A DNA stretch of 64,000 nucleotides from Chitinophagaceae bacterium. GTDB lineage: Bacteria; Bacteroidota; Bacteroidia; Chitinophagales; Chitinophagaceae. The position numbers were made by a program, and so were the translations under genes. A model generated the notes under the pieces. It was not told the origin of the DNA. It did no database searches and was given only the letters and a program-made list of their open reading frames with translations. This document shows, piece after piece, positions 29,653 to 39,935 of this stretch; within the stretch, counting starts at the first letter, position 1; each line of letters starts with the position of its first letter. Where the stretch lies: assembly GCA_016721385.1 (NCBI GenBank), contig JADKIE010000001.1, positions 1,043,507 through 1,107,506 of the forward strand. The letters are read 5' to 3'.

Positions 29653-30793
29653 TGAATCAACGTTTTTACTCTCTTGATGTTTTTAGGGGCGCTACAGTTG
29701 CGTTAATGATATTGGTAAACAATCCCGGATCGTGGGCACATATTTACCCTCCGTTAGATCATGCAAAATGGCATGGTTGTACACCAACCGATTTGGTATT
29801 TTTTTTTATTTGCTGTAGGTAACGCCATGGCATTTGTGATGCCTAAGCTGGAGGAGAAAATATTTTTGGCAAAAAGTTATTAAAAGAACGCTCCTGATTT
29901 TTTTAATTGGTGTTTTATTAAACTGGTTTCCGTTTATAAAGTACAATGATGCCGGTAATATTGTGAGCAAGCCTTTTGAAAACCTTCGCATTTTTGGTGT
30001 ATTACAACGTATTGCTCTCAGTTATTTTTTTGCAGCAGTAATTGTTCATCTTTTTAAAGTAAGAGGCGCATTTGTTGCAGGCACTGTATTGCTTTTAGTA
30101 TATTGGTTTTTATGCATTGCCGGCAATCCTGCCGATCCGTTTAGCATTACCGGCTGGTTTGGTACAGCAATAGACAAAGTAATTTTAGGTGATAAACACA
30201 TGTACCACGGCGATGGAATAGCTTTTGACCCAGAAGGGTTGATGAGCACATTTGCCGCCATTGCACAAGTTATTTTTGGCTACTTAGCAGGTAATTATAT
30301 ATTAACCAAAGGCAAAACCCACGAAATGCTTAACGGCTTATTTGTTGCAGGTGGCGTATTAATTTTTGCAGGCTTTTGCTGGGATATGGTTTTTCCTATC
30401 AACAAAAAAATATGGACAAGCAGTTACACTATTTATACAACAGGCCTTGCTATAATTATATTATCGGTGCTTATTTATTTAATAGAATTTAAAAATAGTA
30501 AAGGTGTATGGACTAAGTTTTTTGATGTGTTTGGAAAAAATGCACTTTTTATTTTTGTTATGAGTGGTGTACTACCTCGTTTGCTTGGATTAATAAGAAT
30601 CAACAACGGTTTAACTGCAGAAGGAAAAACCAAATACTTATCTCCATTTAATTGGTTTTACGAACATTTGTGCAAACCTATATTTACAACGGACCCAAGA
30701 ATAGGTTCTTTAATTTATGCTCTTTGCTTTATTGCCTTAATGTGGTTTTTGGCATGGCTGTTAGATAAAAAGAAAATTTATATTAAGGTGTAA
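29653..30793 (+). CDS. DUF5009/YeiB-like membrane acyltransferase, two frameshifts
   Basis: The start ATG 29653 reads MNQRFYSLDVFRGATVALMI, the N-terminal block of the heparan-alpha-glucosaminide N-acetyltransferase-like (DUF5009) family. A base is missing in the T run 29799-29807 and one extra base lies in the A run 29857-29860. After correction the frame passes through GNAMAFVMPKLEEKYFWQ and joins the intact part from 29963, giving about 380 residues with some ten membrane helices. The family moves acetyl groups across membranes; the bacterial substrate is unknown. Confidence 0.85.
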
Positions 30794-30797
30794 AAAA

Positions 30798-30830
30798 GGA
30801 CAAACTGTTTTCCAAAACAATTTGCCCTCT
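30798..30830 (+). terminator. Rho-independent terminator candidate
   Basis: GGACAAACTGTTTT pairs with AAAACAATTTGCCC (two mismatches) around a CC loop, followed by a short T-rich tail, 4 bases after the DUF5009 stop and just before the tRNA on the other strand. Confidence 0.5.
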
Positions 30831-30834
30831 TTAG

Positions 30835-30906
30835 TAGTCCCGCCAAGAATCGAACTTGGATCTAAAGTTTAGGAAACTTCTATTCTATCCATTGAACTAC
30901 GGGACC
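30835..30906 (-). tRNA. tRNA-Arg (anticodon CCT)
   Basis: A 72-base cloverleaf on the minus strand. Acceptor GGTCCCG pairs with CGGGACT (one G-U), the D arm is GTTC/GAAT, and the anticodon stem GAAGT/ACTTT holds loop TTCCTAA, giving anticodon CCT. The T arm is CCAAG/CTTGG with loop TTCGATT, and A is the discriminator. CCA is not encoded. Confidence 0.95.
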
Positions 30907-30988
30907 AAACCCTTTTATAATTGGGTTGGCAAAACTATGACATTATAAGTAATCAAAAAATCCAAAATCGTAAATATCAAATCTATCC

Positions 30989-30996
30989 TATCTTTG
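30989..30996 (+). promoter_or_regulatory. -7 promoter element for the TPR gene
   Basis: TATCTTTG followed by C lies 19 bases before the ATG at 31016 and matches TAnnTTTG. Confidence 0.5.
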
Positions 30997-31015
30997 CCTC
31001 CCAAAATTACATAGT

Positions 31016-31687
31016 ATGAAGTGGCTTAATATCTTAATAAAATATCGTTTGTGGATAGGCATTGTGCTTTTAGCGTTAGCCATCTTTACCAATATACAAG
31101 CTGGCTTTTGGCCATCGTTTATCTTATACTTATTGGCTGTAATAGCTATTGTAGGCCATTTTATAATGGGGCCAATGCGCCTAATACAAGGTTATATGGA
31201 AGATGGTGATATTGATGGTGCCAAAAATGTAATTAACTCTATTTGGTTTCCCGGTTTACTCATAAAGCCTGTACGTTCGGTTTATTATACAATAAAAGGC
31301 AACCTTGCCATGATGGAGCAAGACTATGCAGGAGCCGAAACAAATCTTAAAAAAAGTAACACCTTAATGCAAAACAGCACCCTTATGAAAGGGCAAATGG
31401 CACAGGCCGAAGGTGCTAATAAATTACAATTAGGTATGCTGGCTATGCAAAAAGGCGATATGAAACAAGCCGAAACCTACATACGTCAGGCTATTAGAGC
31501 AGGTTTGCCCGACAATGAAAATAATGCAGCTGCTTACCTGCAACTTTGCTCAATAATGATGAACAAAAGAGAGTTTAGAGCTGCCAAAGAGTTTTTCCGT
31601 AAAGCAAAAAGCTTTAAACCTACAACTCCTCAAATTGTAGATCAAATTAAGCAAATAGAAAAATATATTGGGCGTATGCCGGGGTAA
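31016..31687 (+). CDS. TPR-like membrane-anchored protein
   Basis: A 223-residue protein. Two hydrophobic segments lie in the first 60 residues. The rest is helical with TPR-like repeats around NLAMMEQDYAGAETNLKKS, LGMLAMQKGDMKQAETYIRQ and MMNKREFRAAKEFFRKAK. TPR domains mediate protein contacts; no enzymatic motif is present. It is transcribed alone and its role is unknown. Confidence 0.75.
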   Translation: MKWLNILIKYRLWIGIVLLALAIFTNIQAGFWPSFILYLLAVIAIVGHFIMGPMRLIQGYMEDGDIDGAKNVINSIWFPGLLIKPVRSVYYTIKGNLAMMEQDYAGAETNLKKSNTLMQNSTLMKGQMAQAEGANKLQLGMLAMQKGDMKQAETYIRQAIRAGLPDNENNAAAYLQLCSIMMNKREFRAAKEFFRKAKSFKPTTPQIVDQIKQIEKYIGRMPG

Positions 31688-31760
31688 GTTGATACCTACT
31701 ATTTTAATAAGAAGAGTTGCTATTACTTAACAGTATCTATGCTACATAATATCCTCAGCG

Positions 31761-32228
31761 TTACAAAATCCCAAACAGTTCCTCTACTTTTTTCCATCTA
31801 AAATCAAAAATATTTTGCAATTGCCTTTTTACAAATAAGGCATTGGCTACATCTCCTAAAACCCAAAAAGGCAATTTGTAGTGTACAATATCCGTCATTT
31901 CAACACCACCTTCTATTCTCTTAAAATGATGCTGGTGATGCCATAAATTATATGGACCAAAGCGCTGCTCATCCACAAAATACTGTTTATCCTTTACATG
32001 GGTAATTTCTGTCATCCAATAAATTGGTATACCTAAAACAGGGCTCACTTTGTATTCAATTATTTGTCCGGCATACATTTTATCACCATGATAATTACTA
32101 ATAATATTAAACCCCAAATTTAACGGCGTAATTTGTTTAAGATTGGCGGGGCCACTAAAAAAATCCCAGACAACCTCAAGAGGCACAGGAATTTTTTGTA
32201 TTGTTTTTATGGAATATACTTTGCTCAT
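31761..32228 (-). CDS. SRPBCC (START-like) ligand-binding protein
   Basis: A 155-residue protein that starts with a beta strand and PVPLEVVWDFFSGPANLKQITP, followed by EITHVKDKQYFVDEQRFGPY and WHHQHHF. This pattern is typical of the SRPBCC family of small proteins with a hydrophobic cavity. Relatives are annotated as cyclase/dehydrase-like or ligand-binding. The ligand is unknown. It stands alone between the TPR gene and the helicase gene. Confidence 0.78.
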   Translation of the reverse strand: MSKVYSIKTIQKIPVPLEVVWDFFSGPANLKQITPLNLGFNIISNYHGDKMYAGQIIEYKVSPVLGIPIYWMTEITHVKDKQYFVDEQRFGPYNLWHHQHHFKRIEGGVEMTDIVHYKLPFWVLGDVANALFVKRQLQNIFDFRWKKVEELFGIL

Positions 32229-32423
32229 ATAACTTTGTTTAGTTCATTAACAATTATAAGTGTAATTTGTTTTTTTGAGCCAATTTTTTTGTTATATATT
32301 TAGCTGCATTGGCAACAGTTAGTTAATGATTTTTACTTCTTTTAATATTTGAAATAAAAATTAATGACTCTTGTACAGTTGCATCGCTATTTAACAATAA
32401 CACAAGCACCCCATTAAATATCA

Positions 32424-35400
32424 ATGCAAATAAATAATCAACAGCTAAAAAATAAGTTTTTAGAAGAGTATCAAAAACTTAATCCGCAGCAACAAAAAGC
32501 TGTAGATACTATTGAAGGTCCTGTAATGGTAATTGCCGGCCCGGGCACCGGCAAAACTCAAATATTAGCTGCCCGTATTGGTAAAATATTATTAGAAACA
32601 GACGCACTACCTCAAAATATTTTATGCCTTACTTATACCGATGCAGGCACCATTGCCATGCGTAAACGCCTGCAGCAATTTATTGGCGCCGATGCTTACA
32701 AGGTAAACATATACACTTTTCATGCTTTTTGCAATGATGTAATCCAAGATAATTTATCACTGTTTGAAAAAACCAGTTTAGATGCCATTTCCGAACTGGA
32801 AAGCATTGCCCTCTTTAAACAATTGATTGATGAGTTTCCTAAAAACCATCCTTTAAAAAGATACCGTGGCGATGTGTATTTCGAAATAAATAATTTGCGC
32901 CAGCTTTTTTCTGCAATGAAAAGAGAGGGCTGGCAGCCCGAGTTTATTAATACAAAAATTGATGAGTATATAAAAGATTTACCCTTAAGGGATGAATTTA
33001 TTTATAAAAGAAAATATAAAGAATTTAATGCCGGCGATATAAAAACAGATAAAATAGAAGAGGAAAAAGAAAAAATGCAAAAGCTAAGAGCTGCTGTTGC
33101 AGAGTTTACCAATTATCAAAACCTGATGCGTAAAAAAAACAGGTACGACTTTGATGATATGATAAACTGGGTAATTAAAGCGTTTGAAGAAAATAAAAAT
33201 ATTTTATCTAATTATCAGGAAAAATTTCAGTACATATTGGTAGATGAATATCAGGATACTAGCGGCACACAAAATAAGCTGGTACAGCTTTTAATAAATT
33301 ATTGGGATAAACCCAATGTATTTGTTGTAGGAGATGATGATCAAAGTATTTACCGTTTTCAGGGCGCTAATGTTGAAAACATGCTGGAGTTTGCCAACAC
33401 GTACACAAAGATTTAATAACAGTTGTGCTTACCAATAACTACCGCAGCACTCAACCTATTTTAGATATTTCAAAAACATTAATCAACAGCAATCAAGAGC
33501 GATTAGTAAAACAAATTGATGGGTTAAGCAAAGAGCTTATTTCAGCTAACGCTAACTTAAGTGGTTTGCAATTATCGCCGTTAATTATCACTTACAGTAC
33601 GGCTAACGAAGAAATGATTGCCATTACCAATCAAATAAATTCTTTACTGGTGCAAAATATACAGCCAGGTAAAATTGCAGTTATTTATAAAGAGAATAAA
33701 TATGGCGAAGCTTTATCGCAATACTTTCGTTTAAAAAACATTCCGTTTTATAACAAACGTAGTTTTGATATTTTACAACTCCTTTCATAAAAAAATTATA
33801 CAACTCCTGCACTACTTAAATGCCGAGTTAGATGCACCCTATGGCGGAGATGAAATGTTGTTTGAAATTTTGCATTACGATTTTTATAAAATTCCGCCTA
33901 TTGAAATTGCAAAACTTACCGTAGAAGTTAATGCAAAAAAATATGGCGATCATCCTACCTCTATACGAAAGCTTTTATTTGATAAAGCCAATACGCCTGC
34001 AAAAGATTTGTTTGATAATGGTCTTAACAAAAATTTAAAAAACATTAGCTCTCAATTAGAAGAATTAATTAGCGATGTGTCCAATCTTACTTTACAGCAA
34101 TTATTTACAAGTGTAATTAATAAGGCCGGTGTACTGTCATATGTAATGAGCAGTGCTGAAAAAATATCATTGTTAAAATTGCTGACTGCTTTGTTTGATT
34201 TCATTAAAGATGAAACCAGCCGCAATCCATCCTTACAATTATCCGGCTTAATAAGCATTATAGATTTAATGGAAAAAGAAAATCTTCCATTACCAATGAA
34301 TGAAATTAACGGAACAGATAAAGGCGTAAACCTACTAACAGCCCACGGCAGTAAAGGGCTGGAGTTTGAATATGTTTTTTTTGCAGGACTTAATGCCTCA
34401 TCTTGGGAAAAGAAAAGAAAACCCGGCGGCGGTTACAAACTACCCGACACCATGTTTTCGTCTAACCCAAAAGCCGGTGATGATGAGGAGTTGAGAAGAT
34501 TGTTTTATGTGGCATTAACCCGTGCCGAAAAACATTTGGCTTTATCTTACTCAAAATATAAGCCCGATGGTAAAGAACAAGAACCTTCAATGTTTATTGC
34601 CGAAATTTTGCAGCAACATAATATTCCGGTTGAAGAAATAGTATTGTCTTCTGAGGTGTTGGCTAAATTTGCAGTATTACAATTCACTACACAAGCCCCC
34701 GAAATTGAGCATGCCGAGGATGATTTTATTGATAGCCTGTTGGCAAAATTTGTAATGAATGTAACCGCATTAAATAACTACTTAAAATGTCCGTTGCAAT
34801 TTTACTATCAAAATTTAATACGCATACCATCGGGCAAAAGTGAAGCAACGGAGTTTGGCAGCGCTATACACCATGCGTTGGAAAAATTGTTTAGAAAAAT
34901 GCAAGAGAAAGATGTATTTCCGCCTAAAGAGGAAATGATTGCCGATTTTAACTGGTATATGCATCGCCACAGAGAAAACTTTACTAAAGAGGCTTTTGAC
35001 CGGCGGATGGAATATGGCTACGAAGTGCTTATCAACTACTACACTAAATACATTAATACATGGAATAAAATTGTGGCGGTGGAAAGAAATATAAGAGGAG
35101 TTGTTGTAAATAATGTTCCGCTAAAAGGCAAATTAGATAAATTGGAGTTTACCGGTAAAGAAGTAAATGTTGTTGATTATAAAAGTGGTGATATTGATAA
35201 AGCAATCCCCAAATTAAAAGCACCAAACGATAAAGAGCCCAATGGTGGCGATTATTGGCGTCAGGCAGTATTTTATAAACTACTAATTGATAACTACGAA
35301 CAAAAAAGTTGGAATGTAATTAGTACCGAGTTTGATTTTGTAGAGCCCGACAAAAAAAAAGAATACCGAAAAGAAAAAATTATAATTACACATGCCGATA

Positions 35401-35561
35401 CCGAAACGGTTACGCAACAAATTACCAATACCTGGAAAAAAATTCAAAACAAAGAGTTTTATACCGGCTGTGGCAAAGAAGAATGTCATTGGTGTAATTT
35501 TGTAAAAGATAATAAGCTGGCTGTTGAGTTGCATGATATAGAGGAAACCTTTGAAGAATAA
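32424..35561 (+). CDS. UvrD-type helicase fused to an AddB-like PD-(D/E)XK nuclease, frameshifted
   Basis: Three frames join into about 1,046 residues after restoring one A at 33407-33409, one C near 33779-33782 and one A in the run at 33789-33795. Helicase motifs are AGPGTGKTQ, DEYQDT, GDDDQSIYRFQGA, NNYRSTQ, TAHGSKGLEF and ALTRAEKHL. The C-terminal part has a Cys in LKCPLQFYY, GSAIHHALE, the nuclease core VDYKSGD and three cysteines in GCGKEECHWC. Those four cysteines match the iron-sulfur staple of AddB-type nucleases. Such proteins act in double-strand break repair. Confidence 0.9.
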
Positions 35562-35602
35562 AATTTTATGATTTTATTGCACAGCATCCACAAATTACAA
35601 GC

Positions 35603-35610
35603 TATGTTTG
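35603..35610 (+). promoter_or_regulatory. -7 promoter element for the Ig-like lipoprotein gene
   Basis: TATGTTTG followed by C matches TAnnTTTG and lies 16 bases before the ATG at 35627. Confidence 0.5.
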
Positions 35611-35626
35611 CAAAATAAATTATTTG

Positions 35627-37012
35627 ATGAAGTTTTCATTTATTACTTATTTAATTGGTTTGGTAACAATTTCGGCAGTAATAAGTACCATAGGTACAGG
35701 TTGTGCTCAAATTGGTATGCCTACAGGCGGCACAAAAGATACTATTCCGCCAACATTAGTTTCTGCAAACCCAACCAATAAGGCCATAAATTTTACGGGC
35801 AACAAAATTACACTCACGTTTAACGAATATGTAGAAGTGCAAGAAGCGCAGGCAAATGTGTTGGTATCGCCACTGCCAAAAAAAAATCCCGAAATAAACT
35901 ACAAGCTAAAAACTGTAACCGTAAAGCTTAAAGACACTTTACAACCCAACACTACCTATAGTATAAATTTTGGCAATGCCATAAAAGACATAAACGAAGG
36001 CAACCCATTATCCAACTTTACCTATGTTTTTTCAACTGGCGCTACAATAGACTCACTCACACTTATGGGCAAAGTAATACTTGCCGAAACCGGTAAAACA
36101 GACAGCACATTTATTGCTATGTTGTATCGCAATGCAAATGACTCATCTGTACAAAAAACAAAGCCCGATTACATTGCCAAATTAAATGGCAATGGTAGTT
36201 TTACATTTGTTAATTTACCTGCTGGGAATTTTAAACTGTATGCATTAAAAGATGGCGATGGTGGCAAAACCTACAACTCTAAAATAGAACCCTTTGCATT
36301 TTTAAATACAGATATTTCTACCGAAGCTGTTAACGATACTATTCTATTAAATGCCTTCGTCCAGGAAAAAGAAGATAAAAAAACAGCTACTCCAACAAAA
36401 AGTGCTGACAAAAAATTACGTTACACTTTACCGCAAGATGCCACTCAAGACTTACTTACTCCGTATATTATTCAATTTAATAAGCCATTAAAAAAAGCGG
36501 AGCTAAATAAATTACTGTTATTAGATACAAACTACAAAGCTATTACCACAGCTACTTTTAGCCTTGATAGTACCAGCAAAGTTTTAAGTATTATCAACAA
36601 ATGGAAAGAGGCAGAGCAATATAAATTTATTTTAAATAAAGATGATTTTGCCGATAGCGCTAATGTTTCTTTAGCAAAAACAGACACCATAAAAATTACT
36701 GCAAAAAAAGAAAGCGACTATGGAAATGTAGTACTTCGGTTTAAAAATATAGATGTTGCAAAAAATCAGGTTTTACAATTTGTTGTTGGCGATGAAATAA
36801 AACAATCGTTTGCAATAACAGCGGCCGAGTGGAGCAATAAACTATTTACACCCGGCGAGTATGAGTTACGTATTTTATACGATATAAATAAAAATGGCAA
36901 GTGGGATACAGGCAATTACAATAAAAAACAACAGCCCGAAAAAGTGATAACGCTGCCCCAAAAACTAAGCATCAAAGCCAATTGGGATAATGAAAGAGAT
37001 ATAGAACTTTAA
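35627..37012 (+). CDS. Ig-like (Big_5) domain lipoprotein
   Basis: A 461-residue exported protein. The first 26 residues form a signal peptide ending at a lipid-attachment cysteine (GTGCAQIG). The Ig-like domain follows (DTIPPTLVSANPTNKAINFT then ITLTFNEYVEVQEA and NTTYSINFGNAIKDINEGN). This pattern is a common outer-membrane lipoprotein family in Bacteroidota. I start at ATG 35627 rather than the TTG at 35624. The role is unknown, probably cell-surface structural. Confidence 0.83.
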   Translation: MKFSFITYLIGLVTISAVISTIGTGCAQIGMPTGGTKDTIPPTLVSANPTNKAINFTGNKITLTFNEYVEVQEAQANVLVSPLPKKNPEINYKLKTVTVKLKDTLQPNTTYSINFGNAIKDINEGNPLSNFTYVFSTGATIDSLTLMGKVILAETGKTDSTFIAMLYRNANDSSVQKTKPDYIAKLNGNGSFTFVNLPAGNFKLYALKDGDGGKTYNSKIEPFAFLNTDISTEAVNDTILLNAFVQEKEDKKTATPTKSADKKLRYTLPQDATQDLLTPYIIQFNKPLKKAELNKLLLLDTNYKAITTATFSLDSTSKVLSIINKWKEAEQYKFILNKDDFADSANVSLAKTDTIKITAKKESDYGNVVLRFKNIDVAKNQVLQFVVGDEIKQSFAITAAEWSNKLFTPGEYELRILYDINKNGKWDTGNYNKKQQPEKVITLPQKLSIKANWDNERDIEL

Positions 37013-37032
37013 CTCGTTAAGCCATTATCAAT

Positions 37033-37040
37033 TATCTTTG
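37033..37040 (+). promoter_or_regulatory. -7 promoter element for recR
   Basis: TATCTTTG lies 4 bases before the recR ATG at 37045, implying an almost leaderless message. Confidence 0.5.
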
Positions 37041-37044
37041 GGTA

Positions 37045-37661
37045 ATGCAATTCTCCTCTCATCTTTTAGAAAATGCTGTTAACGAATTTGCCAAATTACC
37101 GGGCATAGGTAAAAAACAGCATTGCGTTTGGTGTTACATTTAATAAAGCAACCTGCAAGCGATGCTATGCAATTTGGTGCAGCTATTACACAAATGCGTA
37201 ACGAAATAAAATTTTGTACCCGTTGCCACAATATTTCCGATACAGATTTATGCGCCATATGTAAAAACACTTTACGCAAAACAGCATTACTTTGTGTTGT
37301 AGAAAATATACGAGATGTAATTGCCATAGAAAGTACACAGCAATTTAATGGCATTTATCACGTTTTGGGCGGCATTATTTCTCCATTAGATGGAATTGGG
37401 CCAGAGCAACTAAACATTACTTCGCTAATAGATAGAATAACGAACGAACATATTGAAGAAATTGTTTTTGCCCTTAATCCCAATATACAGGGCGATACTA
37501 CGGTGTATTATATTGCCAAAAAATTAAAAGGTAAATCTGTAAAAATTACCACCATTGCCCGGGGCATTGCCTTTGGCGGCGAGTTGGAATATGCCGATGA
37601 AATGACGCTTGCCAAAAGCATTAGCAACCGTATTCCCGTAGAAAATTACATAACATCGTAG
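37045..37661 (+). CDS. recR: Recombination mediator RecR, frameshifted
   Basis: From ATG 37045 the frame reads LLENAVNEFAKLPGIGKK and breaks. Restoring one A in the run 37111-37116 gives GIGKKTALRLVLHLIKQ and joins the frame that ends at 37661, about 205 residues, the usual RecR length. The helix-hairpin-helix LPGIGKKTA, the zinc finger (CTRCHNISDTDLCAICKN) and the Toprim part (VVENIRDVIAIE) are present. RecR works with RecF/RecO to load RecA on gapped DNA. Confidence 0.92.
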
Positions 37662-37767
37662 CAACCAGATGTTATATTTTCCCGTTCAGTATAAAAAAAT
37701 ACTTGCTCAGCTTATTTGATGTACATATAAAAATATGCTACTATATTTTTACGCCAACATTAACAAG

Positions 37768-38226
37768 ATGACACCTAAAAGCAAAAAAATAGCACTTCTT
37801 TGTATGTTAGCAATATCTGTAATAGGGGCTATTACTGCATATAAATTATACAATAAAGAGCATTTTAGTATAGAAAAAGCAAAGCCTGTGGCCGAATTAT
37901 CTGCAACTTCATTACACCAAACCTTTGTACAAGACTCTTTAAATGCCAAAAACAAATTTGTTGGCGACGAAATAAACCAAAAAGTTATAAAGGTAGATGG
38001 TGAAGTTGCCCAAGTTGCTAAAGACCAGCAAGGCAGTACCGTAGTGTTGCTGAAAACTTCTAACGAAGGTGCTTTTATTAATTGCACTTTAGAAGCAAAA
38101 GCAGGCAATATTACAATTGGTAATGCAATTACTATTAAAGGGATGTGCACAGGCTATAATTACGATACCGACATGAGCATACCCGGCGATGTTATTTTAA
38201 CAAGATGTTTAATTGCTAAAAACTAG
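37768..38226 (+). CDS. Membrane-anchored OB-fold (tRNA_anti-like) protein
   Basis: About 152 residues from the Met in MTPKSKKIALLCMLAISVIG; an upstream in-frame Met at 37735 is possible. One N-terminal membrane segment is followed by KVIKVDGEVAQVAKDQQGST and TIKGMCTGYNYD, the tRNA_anti-like OB-fold family found as secreted proteins in Bacteroidota. The next gene starts 2 bases downstream, so it heads the heme-lipoprotein/YceI operon. Confidence 0.7.
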   Translation: MTPKSKKIALLCMLAISVIGAITAYKLYNKEHFSIEKAKPVAELSATSLHQTFVQDSLNAKNKFVGDEINQKVIKVDGEVAQVAKDQQGSTVVLLKTSNEGAFINCTLEAKAGNITIGNAITIKGMCTGYNYDTDMSIPGDVILTRCLIAKN

Positions 38227-38228
38227 TT

Positions 38229-38921
38229 ATGAAAAATAAACTGCTGCATCTTATTGCTGTTATTGCCCTTGCGATTTTTATTGCAAATTGTAAACACGAA
38301 AATGTGTCTATTCCAATTGACCCTACACCACAGCCTGGCCCTGTGCCCAATGGTGGGGTTTGCTTCGAAACCGAAATTTTACCCCTTTTTCAAAGCAACT
38401 GTGCAAAGTCGGGTTGTCACGATGCGGCCACACACACTGAAGATTTAGTGCTAGATAGTTACGCTAACATTATTCGTAAAAAAATTGTTCCGGGCAATGC
38501 AAATGCCAGCGATTTGTACGAAGTACTTTTTAAAACAGGTAGTAATAAAATGCCACCGCCCCCAAATCCGGATTTAACCGCAGCTCAAAAAGCATTAATT
38601 GGCAAGTGGATAAATGAAGGGGCAAAAAACACTGTAAACTGCGGCACATCTTGCGATAGCACACAATTTAAATATAGTGCAAATATTAGCTTAATTATGA
38701 GTACGTATTGCACAGGTTGCCATGGAGGAACTGCTCCATCGGCTAATATTAATTTAAGTACATATAACGGTGTGCAACAGCAGGCACTTAATGGTAAATT
38801 AATTGGTGCAATTACACAAGCCGCAGGTTATTCGCCAATGCCAAAAAGTGCCAGCAAACTTAGTGATTGCAAAATTACACAGGTAAAAAAATGGATTTTA
38901 GCAGGTGCCTTAAATAATTAA
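38229..38921 (+). CDS. Di-heme-type c-type cytochrome lipoprotein
   Basis: A 230-residue exported lipoprotein (IANCKHEN). The N-terminal domain has NCAKSGCH (a Cys-X4-Cys-His, longer than normal) and KMPPPPNPDLT. The C-terminal domain has YCTGCHGG (standard CXXCH) and SPMPK, a possible axial Met. The C-terminal domain is clearly related to the whole next protein (38932-39320). Such PSCyt-like domains carry electrons or serve as sensors in the periplasm; no enzyme domain is attached. Confidence 0.78.
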   Translation: MKNKLLHLIAVIALAIFIANCKHENVSIPIDPTPQPGPVPNGGVCFETEILPLFQSNCAKSGCHDAATHTEDLVLDSYANIIRKKIVPGNANASDLYEVLFKTGSNKMPPPPNPDLTAAQKALIGKWINEGAKNTVNCGTSCDSTQFKYSANISLIMSTYCTGCHGGTAPSANINLSTYNGVQQQALNGKLIGAITQAAGYSPMPKSASKLSDCKITQVKKWILAGALNN

Positions 38922-38931
38922 ACTTAAAAAG

Positions 38932-39320
38932 ATGAATACAAAAGCAACAAATAATTACTTGGTATCAATAATAATTTGCACTCTAATTATATCTGCTCTT
39001 TTTCGAGTTGTTATTACGATAAAGAGGAAACTCTATATCCCGGTTCAGCCTGCGATTCTTCAACAACTACATTTGGCGCTATTGTATTACCCATCATAAG
39101 CTCAAACTGCAATAGTTGCCATGGTGGCAATACACCATCGGCCGGCATTGCATTAGACACATATGCCGGTGTAAAAACGCAAGTAGATAATGGAAAGCTT
39201 TGGGGGGCAATATCACAAAGTGCAGCTTACTCACCCATGCCCAAAAATGGCACAAAACTTAGTGCTTGTAATTTAGCCAAAATTAAAAAATGGATAGATG
39301 CCGGTGCACCTAATAATTAA
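38932..39320 (+). CDS. Single-heme c-type cytochrome lipoprotein, frameshifted
   Basis: Starting at ATG 38932, restoring one T in the run 38999-39003 joins the signal peptide (LVSIIICTLIISALFSSC) to the frame ending at 39320, giving about 129 residues. It contains NCNSCHGGNTPSAGI and YSPMPKNGTKLSACN, nearly the same pattern as the C-terminal domain of the preceding protein, so one arose by duplication. The lipobox is in LFSSC. It lies 10 bases after the upstream stop, in the same operon. Confidence 0.75.
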
Positions 39321-39348
39321 AAACATAAGCAAATCTTAAAAACAAAAA

Positions 39349-39900
39349 ATGAAAAATTTAATCTTAATTGCAGCAATTATAGTTATTGGTACTGCAACAG
39401 TAACTGCACAAAAAGTTTACACAAAAAACGGCTTGATATCTTTTTATTCAACTACTAAAATGGAAGATATTAAGGCTAATAATAATCAAACTTTAAGTGT
39501 TCTTAACACCCAAAATGGCGATTTTCAATTTTCGGTATTAAATAAAGGTTTTCATTTTGAAAAGGCTTTAATGGAAGAGCATTTCAATGAAAACTATATG
39601 GAAAGCTCCAAGTTCCCAAAATCAACATTTAAGGGTGCAATTACAGATTTATCTAAAGTAGATTTTAAAAAAGATGGCACCTATAATGTAACAGTAAAAG
39701 GAGATTTAGCTATGCATGGTGTTACAAAAAATATCCTGGTAAATGGCGTTATTTCCATTAAAGAAGGGAAAATTACAGCATCTTCAAAATTTTCAATAAA
39801 ACTATCCGATTTTAATATTTCAATTCCCGGAGCAGTAAAGGGTAATATTGCAGAAGCAATTGACATTACAGTAAACTGCAAGTTGGACCAAAAAATGTAA
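39349..39900 (+). CDS. YceI-family periplasmic protein, copy 1
   Basis: A 183-residue secreted protein (signal peptide ending VTAQ). The YceI features are FEKALMEEHFNENYMESSKFP, KDGTYNVTVKGDLAMHGVTK and a final strand-rich part. The family folds into a lipocalin-like barrel that binds isoprenoid or fatty chains. It lies 28 bases downstream of the small cytochrome gene and upstream of a DUF5777 gene. A paralog is at 40896-41450. Confidence 0.88.
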   Translation: MKNLILIAAIIVIGTATVTAQKVYTKNGLISFYSTTKMEDIKANNNQTLSVLNTQNGDFQFSVLNKGFHFEKALMEEHFNENYMESSKFPKSTFKGAITDLSKVDFKKDGTYNVTVKGDLAMHGVTKNILVNGVISIKEGKITASSKFSIKLSDFNISIPGAVKGNIAEAIDITVNCKLDQKM

Positions 39901-39935
39901 TTTGCTAACAAGCAGCACCCTTAATACCATTAACA

